A stretch of DNA of 64,000 bases from Cellvibrio sp. 79 (GTDB taxonomy: Bacteria > Pseudomonadota > Gammaproteobacteria > Pseudomonadales > Cellvibrionaceae), in assembly GCA_003056245.1 (NCBI GenBank), contig MVDH01000003.1:268187-332186 (forward strand), given 5' to 3'. Positions 1 through 11,100 of this stretch are shown here, piece by piece (position 1 is the first letter of the stretch; each line of letters begins with the position of its first letter). The notes under the pieces are model-generated. The model searched no databases. It had not been told where the DNA came from and saw only the letters and a program-made list of their open reading frames with translations. Position numbers and translations under genes: made by a program.

Positions 1-48
<48 letters not shown>

Positions 49-247
49 TTTCATTTTTCCATCCGGAGCTTCCGTCATTGCATTTTTGTTGGAGGATCCT
101 AATTTGATGAGGATCTATTTTTAAGCTAGCACTAGCTTCAGAAAATTCAAAAAAAAATGCATCACGCTCTGCTTGCCGTTTTTTCCACGGAAAAATGATT
201 TTCATCTAGCCTCCATCGGCTTATTTATGAACCACGCCTGCTATAAT

Positions 248-1546
248 TCAACTGTAATCTTGAATTCTTTCGTTTATCATTCCCTGGAGATCCTTAGCTG
301 TCCTGAGGTTGCTTCGTAGAACCAAGTCGATGTAAGTCGATAGAATGCGATCTATTTTTGTGAGATAGAATGTTGAATCCAATCCGAGCTCTCTGAATGT
401 CATTCCATCATGAACAATTTTGTTTCTTATCGGATAAAGGAGCCTAATATCGTCTAACAATTCAAGGTATAAATTTTTAGTATTCGCAGCTGCGGCAAGA
501 TGCTTTCGGTGAGCAAGTCCTCTTTTTTCACCAACACATGAAATTGAGTCTGCTGCAAAAATTAGCGATACAAAACGCATCTCGTCGCTCACAAGTAAGA
601 ATGTTTGCCCTTTGGCTCTCATACTTGCCCGCAGCCTACCCTCTAATTCATTGTCCACATTGCCGCTTACGATATTACCCAATCTCTCGTCGTATGAAGA
701 AAAATTAGGATCAACCTGAAGTCCCAGCCAAACGTTTAAGGCTTCAAATACTTGAGGTTTTGCAGCAATCATATGTGGTTTGATATCACTTCTGGTGGGC
801 ATTAGATACGCTAAACGGAAGCTGGAATCTTCTATCACACCAGCATGGTGGGGAGTGAAGTGAAGTCGCTCATAATCGCAATAGCGATGACGCAAAATGT
901 CAAGTGCTCTATCCGCATGCTCAGTTACGTACAGAGCTAACTTTTCCCACTCTATCGGTTGCAAATTTGATGGATACAATAAATTGCCGGAGACCTTTAT
1001 AGAACCCTCAATCAATGTGAAGCCAAGTAGCCTTGCGAGGCTGCCATGGGGTGCCGAACCTGGATTCCACGAGACGTTTACATCCGCTCCGGGGACATCT
1101 AGGAGCTCGTCCACCCATGGATGTTCCAATGCAGGATAATCATCTGGAACCACCGGTTTATGAAATTTGTATGGTCCCAAAGAAAAACATTGATCGATTA
1201 GAACCTTTTCCGCAGGCACTAAATATCGAATCGTAATCATTTCCCCTTCGTTGAGCATTTGGAGAGCTTTTGTAACAGAGCCCCCAAAAGGAATCTCGAT
1301 CAGGGTCAACCAAGAAAAACACTTGCTAACATCATCGACAGCGGTGCCAACTTCATAATTCTCGTGGTGAAAAGTAATACCATCCCTCTCAGGAAATTCG
1401 CTAGCCCAATATTCGAGAGCTCTAATAGCTATCATTGACTCGATCAAATTTCGCTGCTCAACTTCAGACAGGTTCGGAATCCAACGAATATTTGCGCTTA
1501 TTCCATCGGACTGATGTAACAAGATTGCTTTCCTTTTTCCGTTCAT
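248..1546 (-). CDS. HEPN-domain protein (ApeA-like C-terminus)
   Basis: 432-aa soluble protein. The first ~260 residues are a domain I do not recognise. The C-terminal third is helical and contains R-N-K-I-V-H at about residues 374-379, which fits the Rx4-6H catalytic signature of HEPN ribonucleases, preceded by a helix of the kind seen in ApeA-type HEPN proteins. HEPN proteins of this sort usually act as RNases in abortive infection. It is the last gene of a four-gene minus-strand set, 90 nt after the giant STAND gene, so a role as an RNase effector or partner is plausible but inferred. No strong ribosome binding site precedes the ATG. The N-terminal half does not obviously match ApeA, so a new fusion is possible. 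Confidence 0.7.
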   Translation of the reverse strand: MNGKRKAILLHQSDGISANIRWIPNLSEVEQRNLIESMIAIRALEYWASEFPERDGITFHHENYEVGTAVDDVSKCFSWLTLIEIPFGGSVTKALQMLNEGEMITIRYLVPAEKVLIDQCFSLGPYKFHKPVVPDDYPALEHPWVDELLDVPGADVNVSWNPGSAPHGSLARLLGFTLIEGSIKVSGNLLYPSNLQPIEWEKLALYVTEHADRALDILRHRYCDYERLHFTPHHAGVIEDSSFRLAYLMPTRSDIKPHMIAAKPQVFEALNVWLGLQVDPNFSSYDERLGNIVSGNVDNELEGRLRASMRAKGQTFLLVSDEMRFVSLIFAADSISCVGEKRGLAHRKHLAAAANTKNLYLELLDDIRLLYPIRNKIVHDGMTFRELGLDSTFYLTKIDRILSTYIDLVLRSNLRTAKDLQGMINERIQDYS

Positions 1547-1636
1547 AATTTCATAATGATTAGTTAATAAATTTCACTTGAACCGAAAAATGATGGTCGG
1601 CCATGGGACAAATAACCATTCTGCCAGTAATATCTG

Positions 1637-4600
1637 TCAATACAGTGGTTCGTGTAATTTGTTAATAAGCCCTGGGTAATATCCTATGTTCATCGCTTCG
1701 TCGATCTGGAGCACAGCCGTGGAATGCCAATACTTACTTGATTCAAGACCGTAACCTTTTTCATACTTTGTCAATGTCACAAGAATGAGCAACTGAAGCT
1801 TTTCTTTTCCTAGAAATCCCTGCAAAAAACCGGAGCGGCAACGTAGCCGATCTGAATTCATTGTGTGATCGTTTCTGACATTGTCGTTACCCCATGCATC
1901 AGCCTGAGCAACTATCTCGCCCCGTTCGTCTACCCAATTCTTTCCAAACGGATCCGCAATCCTAATATGGCATGCTTTAACTATCTCCTCCGTGAAATAC
2001 ATTCGTGTAGCAGCAGTTTGCACAGCCAAGGGATCGATTTCGTCCAATTTTAATTCGACATGTGGATACACGATCCATGGCCTGGCAGCCACTTCAGTCT
2101 GATGGGAATACTCTTTGCCACCCTCATATGATTCAGCAGACGGCAACCACGCCAAAAAAGCGTCTGTCGAAGCCAATTTAATTGCAAAAGATTTAGCCAA
2201 ACTTGGGGAAATTAGCGCAGAAGAAACTCGGATGCCAATGTCGTCGATTGACCTCCAATTTCCTGCGACCACAATTTCACTTGGTTTCAACTTTCGTATC
2301 CCTAGCAGTTCGTAAATTCGCGTCTTATCACCAGTAACAGCTCCATCTGACTCCTTAATTTTGATGAGCGAATCTACAGGTGTATTGTCCAAACCATCCG
2401 CCAACCACAGCCCATCGGATCGGGTAAGGAGCTGCCGCGTTAACCACTCTTTCCAAGAGTCATGATTTTCGTCTGAGTATTCCTGTCGCCCTACGGGATC
2501 ATTTTTTAACATGTCTCCTGCACATAGATAAAGTGCATGCCATGCTAAATAGGCACCGTAAGTGTCCGTACGGTTCTTATTACGATTGCTCGAATGGTAA
2601 TAATTCGAATTGCTGTACATGTTCGACACCGACGGATCAAACCTATGTATCCAGGGAGTCATTAAGTCGCCGATCTCCCAACAAGATTTGTGAAAAATTG
2701 ATCCCAGGTTAGTCATCTCTGCTTTTCGAAATTCGTATTCATACGAGAATTCCTGCGACGGTTTGGGAGTCGATTCCGGACGGCCTTCGTAGAACGAATG
2801 CACTCGATGTTGCCTTACGGACTTGTATGAAAACGGGGAATCGTTAATTCCCGCCAGTTTTTCTTTATCAAAACCCCGAGCGGTAATAGCACCTTGCTTC
2901 ATACAGCTCAACAGACAATTTGCAGCAAAATGGCGCATGAGGATATGTGGAAATTTCAAATCATATGCAACTGATTCCAGAAGTTTCACATATCTAATTA
3001 TTTCTGTGGGGTAATTGATCGATAAACGGGCGAGTGTGATTAAGAGCCACAGTCTTGCATGAAGATAATAAAAAGGCTGCTCGGGGGCTTGAAAGGGGTG
3101 CGAGTGGTTCGTGCCGAATTTGCCTATTAAAAGATCTATTACGTTCCATTTACCGAAATTAGCCAATGTTCTTATACAGTGCGCAGCTCTCCAACGATCA
3201 TCGCTATCTGGTGATCCGAGCAAGTGCCAGACAAGGCCTCCCGCTATTTCCACGTCGTCGCTACTTGGGTAAATACCTTCTCTCCATGGGCCGTCTTTCA
3301 CACTCGCTGAGAGATTGGCCGAACTGCTTTTAAGTAGTCTAACCAAAGCTTCTTTGCCAGCATTTGCCGAGGTACTATCAATTAACATTGCTGCAAGACC
3401 AACCCAAAGATTTGCAGAAATATTCAAACCTGATCCAGCGAAGGTATTTATCAATTGAACCGTTAACACTGGTACTTCAATATTGGAGAGCTCAGAAAGT
3501 TCTTTTAACATCGATTTTGAAATATAGTTATTGTCAACAATGTCATATGCGTGTTTCCGAACAATCGAACGACATGCCTTCTCAAGAACACCTGATAAAG
3601 TGGAGACTGAGGAGCGCCATAAACTGTTACAGTTTTTTAATTCCGTTAATTTACTGTGTATGGTGAGTTCCTCAAGCTCAGCGATTATTAATAGGTATTG
3701 TGCTCGTTGGTTATAGCCAACTTTTGTACGCAGAATTTCGAAGATGTTGATATCAAACGCGTCACCATTTGTAATATCTTCGATGCGTTTAAGTAATTGT
3801 GTTATTCCGCTTTTGGTAATCTCGCTAAAGTTGTTTATAAGATCCCATATTTCTTCACGAATTGATGGTTCTGTAGAATGTGTTACATTTTCCCAAGAAT
3901 CAACTTCGTTGTCGTGACTACGACCTCTCAATGTCTCGATTCTATTATTGAGTTTTGATAGATAATCAAATTGCACCGATCCGTTTTCAAATCGACTTTT
4001 TGCAATTTCAGCAAGTCGCGTTAGCGTGGATGGCATTTCAAGCCCAAATCGATTACTCAGAAATTGATTTGTAAGCTCTGTCAATAATTCGTTCGCATTT
4101 AGCAGATTTTTCTTGTGGATGACTGCCGCAAGATCCTTAGTATTGCAAACGTGTAGTTCTGCTGAATCCGATACCCTTAGTAAGGCAATACCAATTCCAG
4201 GATCGATTTTATCTTTCTCGATAAGCGCTGTAATGTAAGGCAATAACGTGTAGTTTAAGGATATTTTTCCCCTCGTGTGCCACCGCACCAATCTAGCTAA
4301 AGTTTTACCTCCTGAGATATTCGATAAGGCCTGAGCGAACTGCCACCAAGGGAACCTTTCTTCCTCTGAGTACATATTGAGTTCGCATATATTTGACAAT
4401 GTATGGAACGCTCGATCATCCATTTCGATTCCACTTATGTTACTAGCGTAATTTAATAGTTCGTAAGTAAACTCATAATCCCCCGATCCTATTGCATCGA
4501 GTTGATCAAGCCCTTTGCGAAAGTAGTGTGCGGATTCTTCAGTGCTGACGCACATGACGGATCTTGAAAGCCGAGATAAGAGAGCCGCGCGACTAGCGAC

Positions 4601-7600
4601 GTCGGATTCATTTTCAATCAAGTTGTCTGCCGCTACCGCGATTTTTCCTGAAAGAGAATGCAGCGCTGACCTATCGGAAATTAGTTCAATTAAATGGACA
4701 ATTTCTGATGCTGATGCAGTTTGATTAGCTATCAATTTTTCAAAAAAGCAGTCTATTGGTTTAGTACTTAGTTGTTTATCGGCTCGGATACAAAACTTGA
4801 TTAAAATTGTGCCAAGTTGATTCATAAAATGGTTTACTTCACCATGATATGAATGACGATCACGTTTCGCCCTCAATTCTTCCCAGGTTCGGATCAAATC
4901 GAACAAACACTCATCTCTTTTCGGATGCTGGGATGAAATGAATGAGATAATCGATGACGTAAACTCTAATAGAGGATCTAGACGATCATCTAAATAATTA
5001 TGCACCCGATCTCTGATGGTGGTATCTTTTTTTGGAATCCCTTTATCTTCTTGCTTATTGACTTGGAAATACTTATCAATCTGCAATCTAACAGACTGCC
5101 TCATTTCGTGGGCGCTGCCAGCTTCGGAATGAGCAAGGCCAAAATCATTAAATTCTTCCGGATAAATCATACTTTCCGTCAGCTGCGAATTTGTGAGATA
5201 CACTTTCATCGCAGTTGCTATGATAAATTCCGGAACCAAGCTGCTAAGAACCGGTTCGGAATATCTCCATAAACTTGGGGGTTTACAAATCAATTTAGAT
5301 GTTATCGCAGTTGCTTCTCTATTCATTCCTAGATTAATAGCTTGCATAGCAGCGTCGAACATTCCGATTCTTATAGCGTTACCTTCCCGGCTACCATCAC
5401 CTCGTTCTTCGGTTTCAAGTTCTAAGTTTTGGCACTGATTGGCCAGGTTGTTGATGAATCGCCCAAGTAGTGAATCTTCGAATTTACCTGCACAGATGGC
5501 GGCCAGTGTGAGCGGAAAATTTGAACCAAGCTCTTCATAAAATTTAGTTACGTTATTTGTATCTATAGAGTTCAATCGTTCACAAATCGAAAGTAAAGCA
5601 AATAGATGTTTTGCAATCTCATAGCTGTACCAATTTTTCCATCGGTCCATAAAAGAAACTGCCTCATTCTCTCTTCCCTCAGCAATGAATCGTAGAGGAA
5701 TGGAGGCAGCATCTAAACTCGTCGGGCCAGATTTTGCTCTAACATTCTCATTTTGATAGTGGTGTTTAAACCACTCAATAGCCTGAACCGAGTGCCTACA
5801 GCCATCGCTTATATTCCCAGCGAGAATACTTGCAATTGTTAATCTTGAGTGACGTGTTCCTGGCCACGAAGTCCGGATTTCGAAAAGTCGTCGAGTTGCA
5901 TCGATATCTGCTGTGATGACTATCAGGTCTGGCGAATTAAGAATGTATTTCCTAGCACGTTCATCACTCGCGGCGAGTGTTGATAGCTCTAAAAGAAGCT
6001 TGACCAATTGATCAATATTTTCTGCTTCTGTTGCATAAGTAATCGCAGCTTTCAGTCGCAAATACTTAATTCTTTGAATGCCAGCTCTACTGCTTATTTT
6101 TGATGGAAAACGTTCATCAAATGCAAGCTCGAACAATTTCGCTCCGTCCTTCAATTTTAATAGAAGCATTGGTAGCGAACTTGCTGCATATGGTGACGCC
6201 ATTTGCATCTTAAATAAATTTTCTGAAATTCTTGTTAATGTGGCCTGATCCGAGTTATATGTTTTTCGCACATAGTCTTCTGTTGGTTCGTCACGAAATA
6301 TCATTCCATGATTGGTGCGTTCCAGAAGAGGTGTGAGATCACTTGCAAAGCTATTCACTGCGCTTTGATCCATACCATGGATGCTCGCATATTCTTCAAT
6401 TGGTATAGGCGGGGGTAGAATAGCTAAGCCTGCTAAAAATGAGGCGATACATTCTGATTTGTATCCTTGCGTATGAGCAGCCCTTAAAGCATCATCAATT
6501 CTATTTTTCAATAAGTCATTCAAATCGATTAGCTTGTCGACTTCCGATGGTTCCAATTGTGCTCTGTTGTCCAATGCGAGATATTCTAAGACTCTTCCGT
6601 TTCCAAGTGATCGTGAAAATGCCACGTGAATTTCTGTATTGGTGATTCCTGCGACCCGCTCTCGTAGATAGATCTGAGTTTCTTCACGTGTAAAAGGCAA
6701 TAATTCAATTTCTTCATACGCGGACTGAGGCAAGTCCCCGATCGTTAGTTTGCGTCGATATGGCCTGCAGGTTAATACAAGCTGTACCCCACCTATGGGT
6801 CCACTAAAATACAAACTCTGTAATAGTACTGTGGGGAAAGAAGGTTCATTTCTGTCTTTTGCATGATCAGCCGCATTATCAGCGGCGTCCAAGAACAGAA
6901 TTAGTTGACTATCGGGATGTACCTCATTAAGAGTCGCCACCACCTGCTCCAGGCGTTTGCGAAACGCCTTGATAAGACTTTCAACATTTTCTATTCCAGG
7001 TAGCAATGGATCACACAAACTGTCGCATGCGAGAATGTTTGCGATGTGAACTAGTCCATTTCTAGGTAGATGCCTTGCATCTTCAGGTGCCCTGTAGGTT
7101 CCACCTCCAAAGCAATCGAAAAGTATAACCTTATGATTTGCGCACAGAGTATTTTCCAAGCTCTGCAAAAATACCGTCTTTCCGACGCCTCCGTCGGCAT
7201 GAATAATCAATGGCTTTTTTAAATTTGGTATTAGTTTCGCTATATCATGAAGTTGCATCCGTTCAACAGTCCGACCGATACTGGGAAAGCTTGCCGGGCA
7301 CGGAAATAAATCCTCTGGCTGTTGCAATCCCAACGCGTCAAGCATATCAACTCGTCGAATCACGTTCATTCCATCACCAGCCATGCCTGCCTTATCCCTG
7401 AGGAGTTGACGAATATTCCCTATCGCCGCTCTTGATATTGCATCAGTCGCAGCTGACCAATTGGCCATAGTATTGACTAATTGTTGTTTATTAAATTGTA
7501 AGTTTCCGGCTAATCCATTCAGGTTGAAAATTTTTGCAAATCTCACAAGATCCGCGCCCTTCAATTTGCAGGCGCGACGGATTTGCTCTTTTTGTTCTTG

Positions 7601-8059
7601 GCAAATTCCTGTGGCCCGTGTTTTCGACCGAAGGCTCTCGATGGCGGCAATAAAGTAAGGGCAGATCGGCCGATTCGTTATGAGTTTAAACCCTAATTTT
7701 TCGTCTACCTCTTTACTTGAATACTGCTTAGAATAGTCGTTGAATGCTTTGGAAAATTTCTGAATGGTTTTCTTTACATCGCTTACCCGCATTGGGTCTG
7801 AGGCTGATGTGACAGAATATTTTAACTGAATAATTTCAATCGTTTTAGCATTTTGAAAAACCGGACTTTCTCCGTAATAAAGAACAAGGTCTGCAATTTC
7901 TATAGCTTCCTTAGACATTCCATCTTCGTCGCCGGCTGCTAGCCCTTCCACGGCAATTCCGCACAAATTGTTTTTGTTGACTATCAAGCTTAAGGCTTTT
8001 CTTGCCGCCCAAGCTTCATGGAACTCATGACCGTCGCGCGACGCACGTGTGTTGATCAT
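1637..8059 (-). CDS. Cap4/DUF4297-type nuclease + STAND NTPase, Avs-like
   Basis: Giant 2140-aa protein. Residues ~1-120 fit a Cap4/DUF4297 dsDNA endonuclease: an opening R-D-G-x-x-F-H, an acidic V-E-G strand near 39, a conserved D near 59 and the Q-L-K-Y-S strand near 80 (PD-(D/E)xK fold). Walker A (G-G-V-G-K-T) lies near 292-297, a Walker B-like L-I-L-F-L-D-A-A-D near 388, and a sensor strand ending T-C-R-P near 432. The remaining ~1500 residues are helical repeats of the type that sense ligands in STAND proteins. Avs2/Avs3-type antiphage STANDs share this nuclease-NTPase-repeat order and recognise phage proteins; which type this is cannot be told here. A GTG lies two codons upstream, but GGAG five bases before the ATG decides the start at 8059. 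It follows the SIR2 gene after about 100 nt. Confidence 0.75.
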   Translation of the reverse strand: MINTRASRDGHEFHEAWAARKALSLIVNKNNLCGIAVEGLAAGDEDGMSKEAIEIADLVLYYGESPVFQNAKTIEIIQLKYSVTSASDPMRVSDVKKTIQKFSKAFNDYSKQYSSKEVDEKLGFKLITNRPICPYFIAAIESLRSKTRATGICQEQKEQIRRACKLKGADLVRFAKIFNLNGLAGNLQFNKQQLVNTMANWSAATDAISRAAIGNIRQLLRDKAGMAGDGMNVIRRVDMLDALGLQQPEDLFPCPASFPSIGRTVERMQLHDIAKLIPNLKKPLIIHADGGVGKTVFLQSLENTLCANHKVILFDCFGGGTYRAPEDARHLPRNGLVHIANILACDSLCDPLLPGIENVESLIKAFRKRLEQVVATLNEVHPDSQLILFLDAADNAADHAKDRNEPSFPTVLLQSLYFSGPIGGVQLVLTCRPYRRKLTIGDLPQSAYEEIELLPFTREETQIYLRERVAGITNTEIHVAFSRSLGNGRVLEYLALDNRAQLEPSEVDKLIDLNDLLKNRIDDALRAAHTQGYKSECIASFLAGLAILPPPIPIEEYASIHGMDQSAVNSFASDLTPLLERTNHGMIFRDEPTEDYVRKTYNSDQATLTRISENLFKMQMASPYAASSLPMLLLKLKDGAKLFELAFDERFPSKISSRAGIQRIKYLRLKAAITYATEAENIDQLVKLLLELSTLAASDERARKYILNSPDLIVITADIDATRRLFEIRTSWPGTRHSRLTIASILAGNISDGCRHSVQAIEWFKHHYQNENVRAKSGPTSLDAASIPLRFIAEGRENEAVSFMDRWKNWYSYEIAKHLFALLSICERLNSIDTNNVTKFYEELGSNFPLTLAAICAGKFEDSLLGRFINNLANQCQNLELETEERGDGSREGNAIRIGMFDAAMQAINLGMNREATAITSKLICKPPSLWRYSEPVLSSLVPEFIIATAMKVYLTNSQLTESMIYPEEFNDFGLAHSEAGSAHEMRQSVRLQIDKYFQVNKQEDKGIPKKDTTIRDRVHNYLDDRLDPLLEFTSSIISFISSQHPKRDECLFDLIRTWEELRAKRDRHSYHGEVNHFMNQLGTILIKFCIRADKQLSTKPIDCFFEKLIANQTASASEIVHLIELISDRSALHSLSGKIAVAADNLIENESDVASRAALLSRLSRSVMCVSTEESAHYFRKGLDQLDAIGSGDYEFTYELLNYASNISGIEMDDRAFHTLSNICELNMYSEEERFPWWQFAQALSNISGGKTLARLVRWHTRGKISLNYTLLPYITALIEKDKIDPGIGIALLRVSDSAELHVCNTKDLAAVIHKKNLLNANELLTELTNQFLSNRFGLEMPSTLTRLAEIAKSRFENGSVQFDYLSKLNNRIETLRGRSHDNEVDSWENVTHSTEPSIREEIWDLINNFSEITKSGITQLLKRIEDITNGDAFDINIFEILRTKVGYNQRAQYLLIIAELEELTIHSKLTELKNCNSLWRSSVSTLSGVLEKACRSIVRKHAYDIVDNNYISKSMLKELSELSNIEVPVLTVQLINTFAGSGLNISANLWVGLAAMLIDSTSANAGKEALVRLLKSSSANLSASVKDGPWREGIYPSSDDVEIAGGLVWHLLGSPDSDDRWRAAHCIRTLANFGKWNVIDLLIGKFGTNHSHPFQAPEQPFYYLHARLWLLITLARLSINYPTEIIRYVKLLESVAYDLKFPHILMRHFAANCLLSCMKQGAITARGFDKEKLAGINDSPFSYKSVRQHRVHSFYEGRPESTPKPSQEFSYEYEFRKAEMTNLGSIFHKSCWEIGDLMTPWIHRFDPSVSNMYSNSNYYHSSNRNKNRTDTYGAYLAWHALYLCAGDMLKNDPVGRQEYSDENHDSWKEWLTRQLLTRSDGLWLADGLDNTPVDSLIKIKESDGAVTGDKTRIYELLGIRKLKPSEIVVAGNWRSIDDIGIRVSSALISPSLAKSFAIKLASTDAFLAWLPSAESYEGGKEYSHQTEVAARPWIVYPHVELKLDEIDPLAVQTAATRMYFTEEIVKACHIRIADPFGKNWVDERGEIVAQADAWGNDNVRNDHTMNSDRLRCRSGFLQGFLGKEKLQLLILVTLTKYEKGYGLESSKYWHSTAVLQIDEAMNIGYYPGLINKLHEPLY

Positions 8060-8162
8060 TCTCACTCCAAAATTTATCCTGCATAAGTTTTAAAAACTGG
8101 GCTTTTGGTTACGTCACGATTCAATGGCTTTTAAAAATTTGTGATTTCTCTCGTATTCCAGC

Positions 8163-11100
8163 TTATCGGGAATCCCATTTCCGCTTTAATTCAATGTATT
8201 TAGGGTCTTGTGACAATTCGGGTTTTGCATCGGTCAGCCGACTCAACAACTTCTCAATCTGATATGGCCAATAATCCGTACTAGATGGCAGTAATATACT
8301 CAGAATGTGCAGTACTTCGTAAGGATAGAGTTCAACAATTTCTGAGTTATCGCCAGTAAGTCCAAACGCCGAGAATTGTCGTAGTGATGCTTCAGTCAAT
8401 AAAGGGATAACTAGTCGCGCGTTCTGTGAGAAATTCTTGGGCTTGCTAAGAAGTAGCTCGCTTAGCCCGAGAGATATCTTTCCGCTTCTGATTGATTTTT
8501 GTCTAGGCCAAACTTCTTTTAGAAAATCAGTTACTTCGTTTTCCCAGTCGATATAGATTTCATGATCACTGCTTTTTGAAGAAAGATGTCTCAACGTCCA
8601 TAAAACTCTTTCCCGAAAAGCCTCGTCGACTTTCATTAGAAGCTCGCGAAATTCTGGACTGGTTAGTAATGGGTCTGTTGATTTACGGTAATTTATCCAT
8701 GCAGACAATACAATTCCTGCAACCTTTCTTTCAGACTCATATCCCGCAAGAGTGTCGTTTACCAACGCATTGAAAATCTTATCTTTTAATCGTGCAAATA
8801 GTTTTGGAGTAAGCTGCCCACCACCCCAGAGGAATCCGGCCCAAGCGGCTCGTCGTGTATCAATGTCGCCGTCGAGAGAACCAATCAAGTGTTCTTCTGA
8901 CCATTTTTCAGCTTTCTCATAAAACCAATTTAGATGACTGATAAATATTATTAGCGAGTATCTTCCGACATTCATTGGTGACGTTAACATCTTCTCAACA
9001 AGTACCCACCAAATACTGGCTTGGTTCTCCTGCAATGCTTCATCTTTCGCGCCCTTCAGAACCGCCTCTGCTATCTTCCCACTCGGAGAGTTAATTGCTT
9101 CCATTATCCAATCGCGGTCTGAAATAATTCTTTGATTGGATAATGTTGTATTACCTATATTTGGATTGTTGCTAATTATCTCTATCAATCTTTCACAGAA
9201 ACGTTCATACAATTTTTCATTATTTTCAATAAACTCATTGGTTATCATCGAAAACCAATGCGTAATGGCGTGTATTATTTTTTTTAGGTCATCATCTTTA
9301 TTAAGAAGTAGCTTGGCAGAAATCACTCTCGTTAGTCTTTGCTTGTCATTTTTTCGCGCTTCGCTAAACAGAAAAATATTCCATGCCCAATCAGGAAATT
9401 CATGCGCCCCGCTAGCAGAGGTCAATGCTGCTAATGCCTTGATTGGCTTTTTATCAACTAAACCAGCGAACGGATTTCTTTCTATTAAAAAATCATCCCC
9501 CCTACCTGTCATTTCTTTTGCTTTTTCAAGCAATTTGAAAATTGGGACACTCAGAAGCTGATCAAATTGTCTATCTGTTCTGACCCAGCCGCTCCGGAAT
9601 TTGGTGCGATCAGAAATGGATTCAGCATATTCCGGAATCCAATCTGGAAGAGTTTTCTTAAATCGGTCAATCTCAATTGTTACATCTGAAACGAACTCCA
9701 GCTTTCTATGTGCCATCCATTCGAGCCGCTTAAGGATTGCAAACGCAGCTCTGGATTTAAAGCTATCATCTTCTTCCTCATTAAAACGCTCAGGGCCTTT
9801 TATTATTCTATTTTCAATCTCAAGCCTCGTTGCACGTGAAATTGAAGACCATCGAGCTTCTATTGCTTCGAGCAAAAGCGGTTCCAGATCATATTTCCAG
9901 AAGTCTTCATCGCTTAAACTTCTAAATAACTGCTCGGCACTGATGTTAGAGATAAAGTCGCTTACTCGTACAGCCCATAATCGCAGGTAGGTAAAAACAT
10001 GCAGATTAGTCGGCCAGCTATTAAATTCTTGTAGAGCATTAGCAGGATTTGAATTTATCCACTGTTCATACAGTTGTATGTAATACTTTAAGTGGGAAGA
10101 TATCCCGATTTTTATATCGTTAGCGTCATCGGTAAGATCTATATAACGTCTCTGGTTTCCTATTTCCAATTCCATTCGATACCCTATTTCAATTTCCTGT
10201 CGTAACGCCGGAACAACAACTCCCAACCAATCATTGGGCACGATGAGATCTTCGAGGAGATGCGGATAAGCCACTTTGATAGATATTAGATCGCTAACGC
10301 TTACCATGTTAGGATCTTTTGGGGGCCCTTGATCTATGCCTAAGGCAGGGGCGACTTCGATATAGGGCCGTAATAGCTCAGCGTATTGTCGGCTAATACC
10401 GGCGCTCCAACCTTCGTTCTCTGTTATTGAGGAAATTTGTAATTCGTTAAGATCCACGTTTGTTTGCTGCCAGTATTCAAGGAGATAACGCCATGCTTTG
10501 CGAACTTCAAGATCTACCGGCGCCGAGTTTTCAAACCTTTGTTTAATTAGCCGTTGTATCTGCCAGTGAACAGGGCCTTGTTGTACTGCCCACCAAAGCG
10601 CCGGCAATTGTTCAGCCACTTTAGTGAACCAAACGCCTAATTGAGCTATGCGAGGGGGCAATGTCGCGTACGAAAACCGCTTGTTGAATTCCGATATATT
10701 CGAATTCGTTAAACTCATTCGATCGATATGGTTAATTGAAAAGGCGCTCCATGCTCCTTCAGGGACGTTACGTTTGGGATTAGTATCTGACGGGCCGATT
10801 TCTTCCGGAGGAATATCTGAGTCCAAACAAAATTGGTCAAAAGGATCAATCCAATTGCCACGGTTTGAATAACCCCCGGAATAGCCTGGTAACGCATATC
10901 TTTTTGCTGGATCAAAGACACAAATCCATTGAGCAGGTGGAACGATTTCACCTTCAGAAAATTTTTTAATTCCATGAATTGAGGAAATTAAATGTGCTAT
11001 TTGCCCTCTCTCATGAGGTCTTAATAGTTCGGGCCCTACTCGTGCTTTCTCAATTAAATCTTCACACCACTTATCTGGGTCTTTTGCTCTGATAGCCCAT

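Noticed and set aside
9136-9561. A 141-codon plus-strand frame inside the SIR2 gene
   Set aside because: It is an antisense shadow of a clearly coding gene and has no ribosome site or known domain.
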